This document shows, one piece after another, positions 1 to 5,019 of a DNA stretch of 5,247 bases. Made by a program: the position numbers and the translations under genes. The notes below the pieces were generated by a model. That model was not told where the DNA came from, did not search any database, and was given only the letters and a program-made list of their open reading frames with translations. Each line of letters begins with the position of its first letter. Within the stretch, counting starts at the first letter, position 1. Source of the DNA: Gemmatimonadota bacterium (GTDB lineage: Bacteria; Gemmatimonadota; Gemmatimonadetes; Longimicrobiales; RSA9); NCBI GenBank assembly GCA_019689775.1, contig JADGGV010000317.1:1-5247 (forward strand), written 5' to 3'.

Positions 1-145
1 GGGCGTTGGCGGTCCGGCGCCCCTCGCGGGCGGAGGTGGGGGTCGGATAGCGCCAGGGGACGTTGCGCCGCCCCCCGCGCGGCCGCCCGTCCAGGGCGAT
101 GGCTCGGTTTCGGTCCGCGCCCGACCGCGGCGTGCGCGCTTGCCC

Positions 146-179
146 GGCGTTGGCGCCGTAGTGCAGCGGCGCCGACGCC
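146..179. repeat. Long GC-rich inverted repeat downstream of the small minus-strand gene
   Basis: Arms of 13 bases at 146-158 (GGCGTTGGCGCCG) and 167-179 (CGGCGCCGACGCC) pair with one non-Watson-Crick position, around an 8-base loop. The structure begins 28 bases past the stop codon at 208-210 of the minus-strand small gene, where a transcription end could lie. There is no T-tract on either side, so it does not meet the usual pattern of an intrinsic terminator. A related stretch (GGCGTTGGCGG) occurs at 2-12. The rest of 1-207 shows no coding frame I trust. Confidence 0.4.
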
Positions 180-207
180 GCCGCGGGCGGACCCGGCGTC
201 GCTTCCG

Positions 208-615
208 CTACTCCGCCTCTATCGCCATCCACACGACGACCCGCACGTCGTCCTCGTCGATCGGCGGGAGCGGGTCGGGGGCGCGGAACGGTTGGAGCCC
301 CTGCTCCTTCACCCACGCCGCGATCGGGCGGGTGGTCGCGTCGCCGCGAGCGGTTTCCGGCGTGAAGACCTTCCGCAGGGACTTCTCGATCCGGAGGCCC
401 CAGGGCGCCTCGAGGGATTCGACGAGGCGATCGACGTCCGCGAGCGGGACGTCGGCGAGGTGCTTGCGGACGTGGTTCGCGGCCGCACGGAAGAGCGGGC
501 CGGTAGACTCCGGCCGGGGATCCGGACCGTGGTCGTGTCAGCCTTGATCGGGGTGTCCGCGCCGCTCGCGCGCGCCGTCGGACATGTCGACGCCGTTAAC
601 ATGTCCGGCGAACAT
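208..615 (-). pseudogene. Interrupted small gene of unknown function, downstream of fic
   Basis: I do not recognise this gene. The minus-strand frame ending at TAG (208-210) encodes protein-like sequence for about 109 residues: an amphipathic, charged stretch (FRAAANHVRKHLADV), then APWGLRIEKSLRKVF, a proline-rich segment (FRAPDPLPPIDEDD) and a hydrophobic C-terminal strand (VRVVVWMAIEAE). That stretch has no usable start codon. The same frame opens at ATG 615 (or 585) but meets TGA at 538-540. A different frame opens at ATG 602 and runs through KADTTTVRIP. Adding one base near 518-521 would join that frame to the main one, giving about 130 residues. So the gene carries either an in-frame TGA or, more likely, a one-base deletion at a CCCC run. 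The start overlaps module A (581-645). TTTVRI vaguely recalls ribbon-helix-helix N-termini, which is too weak to name a family. Confidence 0.45.
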
Positions 616-645
616 GTTAAAAATCTGAGGAAATTTTAACCTATC
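581..645. promoter_or_regulatory. TTAA-triplet module A (putative operator array)
   Basis: This AT-rich island in GC-rich DNA has TTAA cores at 596-599, 617-620 and 636-639 (centre spacing 21 and 19). ACATGT occurs three times (582-587, 599-604, 612-617). TTAACATGT (596-604) and ACATGTTAA (612-620) form a perfect 9-bp inverted repeat with a 7-base spacer. The module ends in TTAACCTATC (636-645). It overlaps the candidate start codons of the interrupted minus-strand gene (615, 602, 585), so a protein bound here would be well placed to control it. Module B (763-828) repeats the layout. Binding by any particular protein is inference. The winged-helix proteins encoded nearby are candidates. Confidence 0.5.
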
Positions 646-661
646 GTGACGATGCGATCAC
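633..661 (-). promoter_or_regulatory. Possible minus-strand promoter inside module A
   Basis: Read on the minus strand, GTGATC (656-661, 3 of 6 matches to the -35 consensus) is followed after 17 bases by TAAAAT (633-638, 5 of 6 matches to the -10 consensus). Transcription would begin about 10 bases before ATG 615, giving an almost leaderless message, which fits the absence of a ribosome binding site there. The -10 overlaps a TTAA core of module A, which would suit repression. The weak -35 keeps this tentative. Confidence 0.3.
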
Positions 662-762
662 GGCGATGCATTGCGCGGGACGCGCGACGATCGATCCGGC
701 GCACCGGGTGTGGAACCGCGCCGCGGGAGCCGCCGCCGGCGCGCCGCTACGGCCGGATGGGC

Positions 763-828
763 GACACGTCAACGCCGTTAACACGTGCTCCCGATAGGTT
801 AAGTTCACGGCTGAAACGTTAACCTATC
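763..828. promoter_or_regulatory. TTAA-triplet module B (putative operator array)
   Basis: This second copy of the module A layout has TTAA cores at 778-781, 799-802 and 819-822 (centre spacing 21 and 20). Bases 763-786 match 581-604 at 21 of 24 positions, and both modules end in TTAACCTATC. Here GATAGGTTAA (793-802) and TTAACCTATC (819-828) form a perfect 10-bp inverted repeat around 16 bases. The last site overlaps the fic stop codon (824-826). With module A these hold six of the seven TTAA tetramers I can find in the window. The 117 bases between the modules (646-762) show no gene. A terminator role is unlikely because no T-tract follows the repeat. Confidence 0.5.
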
Positions 829-1911
829 CGGTGAGGAGCCGAAGAAGCGGGTCGTTGAGGAAATACGTCTCGCGGCCGTTCCGAACCGGCCGGAGGAGGC
901 CGATCTCTGCGAGCGCCTGGAGGTACTTCGAGGCGGTCTGGCGGGTCGTGGCGATCCTGGCGTCCTCGACGAAGCGGATCTTGGCGTAGGGGTTCCGGAA
1001 GACGAGCTCGACCAGCTCCCTCGAGTAGACCTTGGGTTTCTCGCGTCGCACGCGGGCGACCCAGTCGTCCATGAGCATACGGATGTCGCGGATCCGGTTC
1101 TCGGTGTTGCGCGCGGTGGTTTCCACCGCCTCGAGCATGAAGAGGATCCACGGTTCCCAGCCGCGATCCTCCGTGACGCCGCGGAGGAGGCGGTAGTAGT
1201 CGGCCTTGCGCTCGAGAATGAAGCGCGAGAGGAAGAGGGCCGGGATTTCCAGGAGTCCCTGCTCGACGAGGAACAGGATGTTGAGGATGCGGCCGGTGCG
1301 GCCGTTCCCGTCGGTGAAGGGGTGGATGGCCTCAACTGGTAGTGCGCGACGGCCATGCGCACGAGCGGGTCGAGGTCGTCGTCGGCGTAAAGGAAGCGCT
1401 CGAGGTTCGCGAGCAGGTCGCGCAGTCGCTGCTCGCCGTCCGGCGGCGTGTAGATGACCTCGCCCGTCGTCGGGTTGGCGAGCTTGGTGCCGGGCATGTG
1501 GCGGACGCGGGTTTCGGTCCGGCGGATCGTCGTGACCATCTCCTCGAACAGCCGGGTCGAGAGCGGGCGGCCCTCGACCCGAAGCGCCTGGAAGCCTTCC
1601 GCCAGCGCCCGCCCGTAGGCGAGAACCTCCTTCGTCGCCGGGTCGGCGTGCCGCGCGTCGTCGGCCAGGGCGCGGTAGAGTTGGTCGCTGGTGGTGACGA
1701 TGTTCTCGATCTCGCTCGAGAGCCGCGCCTCCTGGAGCCCGATGGTGCGGAGCAGGATCGCCTGATCCGGGATGAGCGCGCCGGCGCCCTTGAGGTCGGC
1801 GAGCGCGGTCCGGGCGCCGATGACGCGCTTAAGCACTGCCTTCGTCTCTAGGTCGAGCGGCGGTGGGAGGAGCGGCAGGTCGTTGTACGGCCGGTCGCGG
1901 TCGAAGGTCAC
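824..1911 (-). pseudogene. fic: Fic-family protein adenylyltransferase, frameshifted
   Basis: Fic enzymes transfer AMP from ATP to hydroxyl side chains of target proteins. The GTG start at 1911 has GAGGA (1919-1923) 7 bases upstream, and an in-frame stop precedes it. Residues 1-192 hold a Fic_N-like region with the inhibitory motif SSEIEN (65-70, fitting S/TxxxEG/N), which in this family blocks productive ATP binding, and a flap segment (VIYTPPDGEQRL, about 152-163). After AHYQ the frame is lost. One base is missing at about 1334-1335, and restoring it gives EAIHPFTDGNGRTGR, with the catalytic HPFTDGNGRTGR (1289-1324) intact. The remainder, in the other frame to TAG 824-826, is helical and ends in a winged helix (ATTRQTASKYLQALAEIGLL). 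Restored length is about 362 residues, normal for Fic proteins with N-terminal inhibition and a C-terminal DNA-binding domain. It lies 10 bases after the Mrr_N-like gene and is probably co-transcribed. The break could be a real mutation or a sequence error. Confidence 0.9.
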
Positions 1912-1921
1912 GTGCGATTCC

Positions 1922-2497
1922 TCATGCTACTTCCTTCAGGCCCCGACGCCGCACGGCGCGCGCGAGATCGATCACCAGCTCCAGATCCGGCAGCGGCATG
2001 GAGTGCGTCAGGTTGTCGAGCGTGGCGATGAGCTTGGCGCGGCGACCAAGGATGCTCGGCTCGGCCGGCTCGGGGCGGACGCGTCGGATCTCGATGATCG
2101 TCCGCTCCTCCGGGGTCATCTCCTCGGGCGTCGTCCGCCGCGCGGCCGCCAATCCCGCCGCCGTGAGCTTCCAGCTCCCTCGAGCGGCGGAAGCATCGAG
2201 GAAGTCTCGCTTCCGCAACTCGTTCCGCGCCCAGCGGAGTTCGTTCTGCCACTGCGGCTCGGTCGGCACCAGCTCGATGAGTCGATCCTGCGGCACGACA
2301 CGCCAGTCGGTGTATCCGTGTGCTCGCAGCTCGTCGTAGCCCTGAGACGCCGGAATCTGTCGATACCACTCCGCCGGGAAGGTGTAGGCGGAGTCAATCA
2401 GGTCGTAAGCGTCGTGCACGCTCACGCCCGCCGGGTACTGCGCCAGCGTGCGCAGCAGGACCTGCTCCAGCACCTTCCGCTGCCTGATCTCGGGCAT
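1922..2497 (-). CDS. Mrr N-terminal-like winged-helix protein, no nuclease domain
   Basis: 191 residues. I chose ATG 2497 because GGAGG lies just upstream of it on the minus strand. ATG 2515, six codons earlier, lacks a clear ribosome binding site. Residues about 5-120 resemble the winged-helix N-terminal domain of Mrr-type restriction proteins (Mrr_N): a first helical unit (KVLEQVLLRTLAQYP), the aromatic stretch PAEWYRQIP, then the typical block NELRWARNELRKRDFLD (85-101) and the wing GSWKLTAAGLAAA (107-119). After an acidic linker (about 122-146), a helical tail (LATLDNLTHSMPLPDLELVIDLARAVRRR region) ends the protein. The Mrr catalytic domain (PD-(D/E)XK) is absent, so it probably binds DNA but does not cut it. 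It is first in an operon with fic, so autoregulation or pairing with Fic in a toxin-antitoxin or defence module is possible but unproven. Confidence 0.7.
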   Translation of the reverse strand: MPEIRQRKVLEQVLLRTLAQYPAGVSVHDAYDLIDSAYTFPAEWYRQIPASQGYDELRAHGYTDWRVVPQDRLIELVPTEPQWQNELRWARNELRKRDFLDASAARGSWKLTAAGLAAARRTTPEEMTPEERTIIEIRRVRPEPAEPSILGRRAKLIATLDNLTHSMPLPDLELVIDLARAVRRRGLKEVA

Positions 2498-2515
2498 GGA
2501 TGCCTCCATCGGCAT

Positions 2516-2923
2516 AGGCGGACGACCTCAGGTGAGGCCGATACCGACTGGTGGTTCCACGGCGTGGCCGTGGAATTCACGAGATGGTCAGCTCGGAAAG
2601 ACGCGAGTCGCTCACGTCGGGACTGGCTCACTCGATATCCGGCATACCGAATGAATACGGCGGCGTCTGGCCATGCGGCAAGGACGGACGATCGCCCACG
2701 CCCGCGGCATACGACCGTGGGCTCATCGCCCGAACGGCTCCTCCCGGCTAGCGTCGATCGGGCCGTGCCCCGCCGGTTCCCGAGCGGCGCGGCGACGCGC
2801 GCCGCGCGGACCCAGGCCGGCCCCGGCCCCGCGAATGCGGGACGAGGGATCTCGGCGTCGACGTCGCACAGGAGGAACGCCGCGCTTCGCTGAGACGAAA
2901 CAGGTTTCATCGGCGCCAGGATC
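2516..2923. other. Intergenic region between the mrr_N-like/fic operon and the SRPBCC gene
   Basis: This gap must carry the promoters for the two divergent transcription units. The part near 2580-2700 is less GC-rich than its surroundings. I see the inverted repeat 2555-2575, a small CCTCA-GG-TGAGG dyad (2526-2537), and an AGGAGG-like sequence at 2870-2875 that is not followed by a start codon at proper distance. A minus-strand pair TTGCCG/TATTCA with an 18-base spacer is too weak to call. No tRNA fold, no transposase remnant and no convincing short gene was found. Several long open frames cross the region but read as arginine-rich shadow sequence. Confidence 0.5.
2555..2575. promoter_or_regulatory. 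Perfect 9-bp inverted repeat upstream of the Mrr_N-like gene
   Basis: TTCCACGGC (2555-2563) and GCCGTGGAA (2567-2575) are perfect inverted repeats separated by GTG. As DNA, this 21-base dyad is typical of a homodimer operator. It lies about 58 bases upstream of the chosen minus-strand start at 2497. As RNA on the plus strand it would form a tight hairpin. The encoded winged-helix protein is a natural candidate ligand, by inference only. Confidence 0.4.
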
Positions 2924-3454
2924 ATGCACCGCGCTCCATCACCCCAGCGGGACGGCGATGCGATCGAGGCGAGCGTGACGATCCGCCGCCCGGTCGAAGA
3001 GGTGTTCCGGTTCTATCGGGACTTCCGCAACCTGCCGCGCTTCCTGGGGGACGTCATGGCCGTCGACCCAGTCGGCCCGGCGACGTGGCGTTGGGTGATC
3101 CAGGGGCCACTGGGCATCCGGTTGAGATGGACCGTGAAGGTGACGGAGGAGCGCGCGAACGAGCTGATCCGCTACGAGACGGTGTCGCTGCCGGCGCTGA
3201 AGGCATCCTGGGAGATCCACTTTGCCCCCGGCGCCGGGCCCGGCAAGACGGAGGTTCGCGAGCTGATGAAGACGCCGCTCGGCCGGCTCGGTCGCGCGGC
3301 GCTCGCGCTGATTGGGAAGTTGCCGGCCGAGGAGGAGCGCTCGAACCTGCATCGGTTGAAAGAGCTACTGGAGACCGGGCGGGTGAGCGGCACGAGCCAC
3401 GCCGTCGCCGGGAAGTTCGCACCGCGCACGGACGGCCGCGGATCGAACGGCTGA
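2924..3454 (+). CDS. SRPBCC (START-like) family protein, cyclase/dehydrase type
   Basis: 176 residues, no signal peptide or membrane segment, presumably cytosolic. The SRPBCC fold forms a deep hydrophobic pocket for lipids or aromatic ligands; the ligand here is unknown. Visible features are the N-terminal strand and helix pattern IEASVTIRRPVEEVFRFYRDFRNLPRF split over residues 14-40, the central strands (WRWVIQGPLGIRLRWTVKV, 55-73), NELIRYETV (79-87), a charged turn (APGAGPGKTEV), and the C-terminal helix NLHRLKELLETGRV (141-154). The family ending LKxLLETGxx is well known in bacterial cyclase/dehydrase-like proteins. A tail of about 20 polar residues follows and looks unconserved. The ATG at 2924 has only a poorly spaced AGG before it. 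GTG at 2975 would cut into the first strand, so I keep the ATG. The gene seems to be a single transcription unit, separated from the next genes by the promoter at 3592. Confidence 0.8.
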   Translation: MHRAPSPQRDGDAIEASVTIRRPVEEVFRFYRDFRNLPRFLGDVMAVDPVGPATWRWVIQGPLGIRLRWTVKVTEERANELIRYETVSLPALKASWEIHFAPGAGPGKTEVRELMKTPLGRLGRAALALIGKLPAEEERSNLHRLKELLETGRVSGTSHAVAGKFAPRTDGRGSNG

Positions 3455-3484
3455 GTGGGCGACGACGGATTGGTCGCCGGGGCA

Positions 3485-3532
3485 GGCGGGCGTCCGGCCG
3501 AGCGGGCGGGCGGCCGGGCGGGCGTTCGGCCG
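3485..3532. repeat. GC-rich direct and inverted repeats after the SRPBCC gene
   Basis: GGCGGGCGTCCGGCCG (3485-3500) recurs as GGCGGGCGTTCGGCCG (3517-3532), 15 of 16 identical, with a period of 32 bases. CCGGCCG and CGGCCGG within this stretch can also pair. It sits 31 bases past the SRPBCC stop codon and could impede transcription by structure, but it lacks a T-tract. It may simply be low-complexity GC-rich spacer. Confidence 0.4.
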
Positions 3533-3591
3533 GCTGCCGTCGAAGCTCCGCCGTCGGCCACGGCGCGCGGAGGGGGCGTCGCCCTCGTCGC

Positions 3592-3620
3592 TTGACGCCT
3601 CCGGCGGCCGCGGTTATGGT
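3592..3620 (+). promoter_or_regulatory. Sigma-70-type promoter of the riboswitch-controlled operon
   Basis: TTGACG (3592-3597, 5 of 6 to the -35 consensus) and TATGGT (3615-3620, 4 of 6 to the -10 consensus) are separated by the ideal 17 bases. Transcription should begin near 3627, about 14 bases before the first riboswitch stem. This close match between promoter and aptamer supports both calls. The transcript would carry a leader of roughly 400 bases before the ATP-grasp gene. Confidence 0.75.
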
Positions 3621-3639
3621 GAGGGCCGGACAAACGAGT

Positions 3640-3690
3640 CCGTGGTGATTTGCCGCCGCTTGCCGCCACGTAAAACAACGAGCTAAAGCG
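3640..3690 (+). ncRNA. SAM-II (SAM-alpha) riboswitch-like aptamer
   Basis: SAM-II aptamers bind S-adenosylmethionine in a compact H-type pseudoknot and are best known upstream of methionine genes in Alphaproteobacteria. Here the P1 stem is CGTGG (3641-3645) with CCACG (3666-3670). The loop begins with the characteristic TGATTTG (3646-3652) and carries GCTTG (3658-3662), which can pair as the pseudoknot with CGAGC (3679-3683). The 3' part TAAAACAACGAGCTAAAG (3671-3688) agrees closely with my recollection of the family's conserved 3' strand, ending in the hallmark GCTAAAG. Usually the 3' end merges with the ribosome binding site of the controlled gene. Here no such site follows at once: a 7-bp hairpin (3695-3701 with 3715-3721) comes first, then the leader ORF site at 3733-3737. 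So the output mechanism may be different. A covariance-model search with Rfam RF00521 would settle identity. Confidence 0.85.
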
Positions 3691-3742
3691 CGTTCGCCCG
3701 GCGGCACGGACCGACCGGGCGTTCATCGTTCCAGGAGCCGGG

Positions 3743-3910
3743 ATGCCCCCCGCCTCGAGCACCATCCGTCCTCGCTGCCGCAGCACGGCCCGTCGCGACC
3801 TCGGTTGCGCGCGCACCTGCGCGTGTACGTGTGCCTGCGCGTGTACGGTTCTCCGCGTGGGAGAGGCGGGAGGTCGCGGGCGTCCGGGCGTGCCGGGCGC
3901 ATCGACGTAG
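3743..3910 (+). CDS. Cys-rich leader peptide (putative attenuator ORF)
   Basis: This 55-codon ORF has AGGAG (3733-3737) 5 bases before the ATG and ends at TAG 3908-3910. Residues 22-34 read CARTCACTCACTC-like as C-A-R-T-C-A-C-T-C-A-C-T region: Cys is at 22, 26, 28, 30, 32 and 34, six Cys codons in thirteen (3806-3844), plus Cys12. The preceding segment ARRDLG (16-21) recalls the RRxxDL pattern of short leader peptides that precede sulfur-assimilation genes in high-GC Gram-positive bacteria; I treat this as a weak likeness. The likely role is cis-acting: scarce Cys-tRNA would stall the ribosome on this run and free the antiterminator strand starting 10 bases after the last Cys codon. The residues after 38 are Gly/Arg/Pro-rich and need not be functional. 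The Cys run lies in a 13-base direct repeat (3817-3829 and 3835-3847), so low-complexity chance is the main alternative. Confidence 0.65.
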   Translation: MPPASSTIRPRCRSTARRDLGCARTCACTCACACTVLRVGEAGGRGRPGVPGAST

Positions 3911-3951
3911 CCGGGTCCGGCCCGGCGATCCCAGGCCCCCTCTCCCGCGCG
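3854..3951 (+). promoter_or_regulatory. Attenuator: antiterminator helix competing with the terminator
   Basis: CGCGTGGGAGAGG (3854-3866) matches the terminator loop plus 3' arm sequence (3946-3958) at 12 of 13 positions. It can therefore pair with CCTCTCCCGCGCG (3939-3951) as a continuous 13-bp helix with one G-U pair, which destroys the terminator's 5' arm. Two competing pairings could sequester the antiterminator strand: a local hairpin TCTCC/GGAGA (3850-3854 with 3860-3864), and CCCGCCTC (3749-3756, start of the leader ORF) with GAGGCGGG (3863-3870). The strand lies just after the Cys codons, as expected for ribosome-controlled attenuation. The pairings are seen by eye; their energies were not calculated. 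Confidence 0.65.
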
Positions 3952-3969
3952 GGAGAGGGGGCCTTTTTT
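3934..3969 (+). terminator. Strong intrinsic terminator in the operon leader
   Basis: GGCCCCCTCTCCC (3934-3946) and GGGAGAGGGGGCC (3951-3963) form a perfect 13-bp stem closed by the tetraloop GCGC, followed at once by six T residues (3964-3969). It lies 23 bases after the leader ORF stop and 60 bases before the ATP-grasp start. It thus ends transcripts that begin at the promoter at 3592 unless the antiterminator forms. No complete ordinary gene lies between promoter and terminator, so a regulatory role is more likely than simple gene-end termination. Confidence 0.9.
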
Positions 3970-4029
3970 CGTGCCGTGCGCCGGCGGTCCGGCGGCGCGG
4001 CCGTCCACCTGGAGGGGGAGGGTAGGTTC

Positions 4030-5019
4030 ATGGCAAGGAGCGAGGCGCGGCCGATCGCGATCTATCACGAGCACCCGGACTGGTTCCGGCCGCTGTTCGC
4101 GGAGCTGGACCGGCGGGGGATGCCGTACGTGCGGCTGGATGCGGCGAGCCACCGGCACGACCCGGCGGCGGGCGAGCCGCCGTACGCGCTGGTGTTCAAC
4201 CGGATGAGCCCGTCGGCGTACCTGCGGGGGCACGGCGCCGGGATCTTCTACACGTCGCAGTACCTGGCGCACCTGGAGCGGCGGGGCGTGCGCGTGATCA
4301 ACGGGACGGCGGCGTGGCGGACGGAGATCTCGAAGGCGTACCAGCTCGAGCTGCTGGAGGAGCTGGGGCTGCCGTACCCGAGGGCGCGCGTGATCAACGA
4401 CGCGGCGCAGGCGCCGGCGGCGGCGGAGGGGCTGCGCTTTCCGGTCGTGGTGAAGCCGAACATCGGCGGGAGCGGCGCGGGGGTGCGTCGCTTCGAGACG
4501 CCGGAGCAGCTCCAGCGGGCGGCGGCGGCGGGCGCGCTGGATCTGGGGATCGACTCGACGGCGCTGGTGCAGGAGTTCATCCCGGCCGAGGCGGGTCGGA
4601 TCGTGCGCGTCGAGGTGCTGGGCGGGCGCTACCTGTACGCGATCCGGATCTACACGCCGGGCGACAGCTTCAACCTGTGCCCGGCCGACGTCTGCCAGAC
4701 GGTCGACGGCGCGGAGCTGGAGCGCTCGGCGTGCGCGCTGGATGCGCCGAGGAACGGGCTGCGCGTCGAGGGCTACGAGCCGCCGGCGGAGGTGGTGGCG
4801 GCGGTGGAGCGGATCATGGCGGCGGCGGGGATCGAGATCGGCGGCGTCGAGTACCTGATCGACGCGCGCGACGGTCGGCTCTACTACTACGACGTGAACG
4901 CGCTGTCGAACTTCGTCGCCGAGGCGCCTCGGGTCGTCGGCTTCGATCCGTTCGCGAAGCTGGCGGACTGGCTCGAGGCGGAGGCCGGGCTGGTCGCGGC
5001 GGGGCGGGAGGTGGCGTGA
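4030..5019 (+). CDS. ATP-grasp family carboxylate-amine ligase (RimK/glutathione synthetase-like)
   Basis: 329 residues. ATP-grasp ligases activate a carboxylate as acyl phosphate and couple it to an amine or thiol. Residues 1-95 form the pre-ATP-grasp domain (PIAIYHEHPDWFRPLF; FNRMSPSAYLRG). The ATP-grasp domain shows the nucleotide lysine and glycine loop FPVVVKPNIGGSGAGV (137-152), the hinge ALVQEFIP (178-185), RIVRVEVLGGRYLYAIRI (190-207), and the metal-binding end VEYLID (273-278) with YYYDVNALSNF (285-295), where Asp stands in the usual EVN position. The substrate cannot be read from sequence. A conserved Cys-containing stretch FNLCPADVCQTVDG (214-227) is notable. ATG 4030 follows GGAGGGGGAGGG (4011-4022). 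An in-frame extension upstream would translate the terminator and is rejected. The stop overlaps the next start (TGATG), so translation is coupled to the LLM monooxygenase remnant. Regulation by the SAM-II/Cys leader suggests a sulfur-related substrate, which is inference. Confidence 0.85.
   Translation: MARSEARPIAIYHEHPDWFRPLFAELDRRGMPYVRLDAASHRHDPAAGEPPYALVFNRMSPSAYLRGHGAGIFYTSQYLAHLERRGVRVINGTAAWRTEISKAYQLELLEELGLPYPRARVINDAAQAPAAAEGLRFPVVVKPNIGGSGAGVRRFETPEQLQRAAAAGALDLGIDSTALVQEFIPAEAGRIVRVEVLGGRYLYAIRIYTPGDSFNLCPADVCQTVDGAELERSACALDAPRNGLRVEGYEPPAEVVAAVERIMAAAGIEIGGVEYLIDARDGRLYYYDVNALSNFVAEAPRVVGFDPFAKLADWLEAEAGLVAAGREVA

Noticed and set aside
146..179. Intrinsic terminator for the small minus-strand gene
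   Set aside because: The stem is strong but no T-tract follows in either direction, so it is listed only as an inverted repeat.
538..540. In-frame TGA as a selenocysteine codon
   Set aside because: The following sequence shows no convincing SECIS-like hairpin, the flanking residues show no redox motif, and a frameshift explains the break better.
2640..2700. Minus-strand promoter TTGCCG/TATTCA for the Mrr_N-like operon
   Set aside because: Matches are weak (4 of 6 and 3 of 6) with an 18-base spacer, and it lies over 130 bases from the start codon.
1772..2893. Long plus-strand open frame antisense to the fic and Mrr_N-like genes
   Set aside because: Arginine-rich composition without motifs. 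It is a shadow of the minus-strand genes in GC-rich DNA.
3671..3963. T-box (tRNA-sensing) leader
   Set aside because: No T-box consensus of the TGGNACCGCG type is found. GGCGGCACGGACC at 3700-3712 is too different, and the Cys ORF explains the attenuation better.
3805..4029. In-frame upstream extension of the ATP-grasp gene to about 404 residues
   Set aside because: It would translate through the terminator stem and T-tract, has no family similarity, and a strong ribosome binding site precedes ATG 4030.
3054..4272. Overlapping long minus-strand open frames across the SRPBCC gene and leader region
   Set aside because: Low-complexity Arg/Pro/Ala sequence with no recognisable domain, opposite well-supported plus-strand features.
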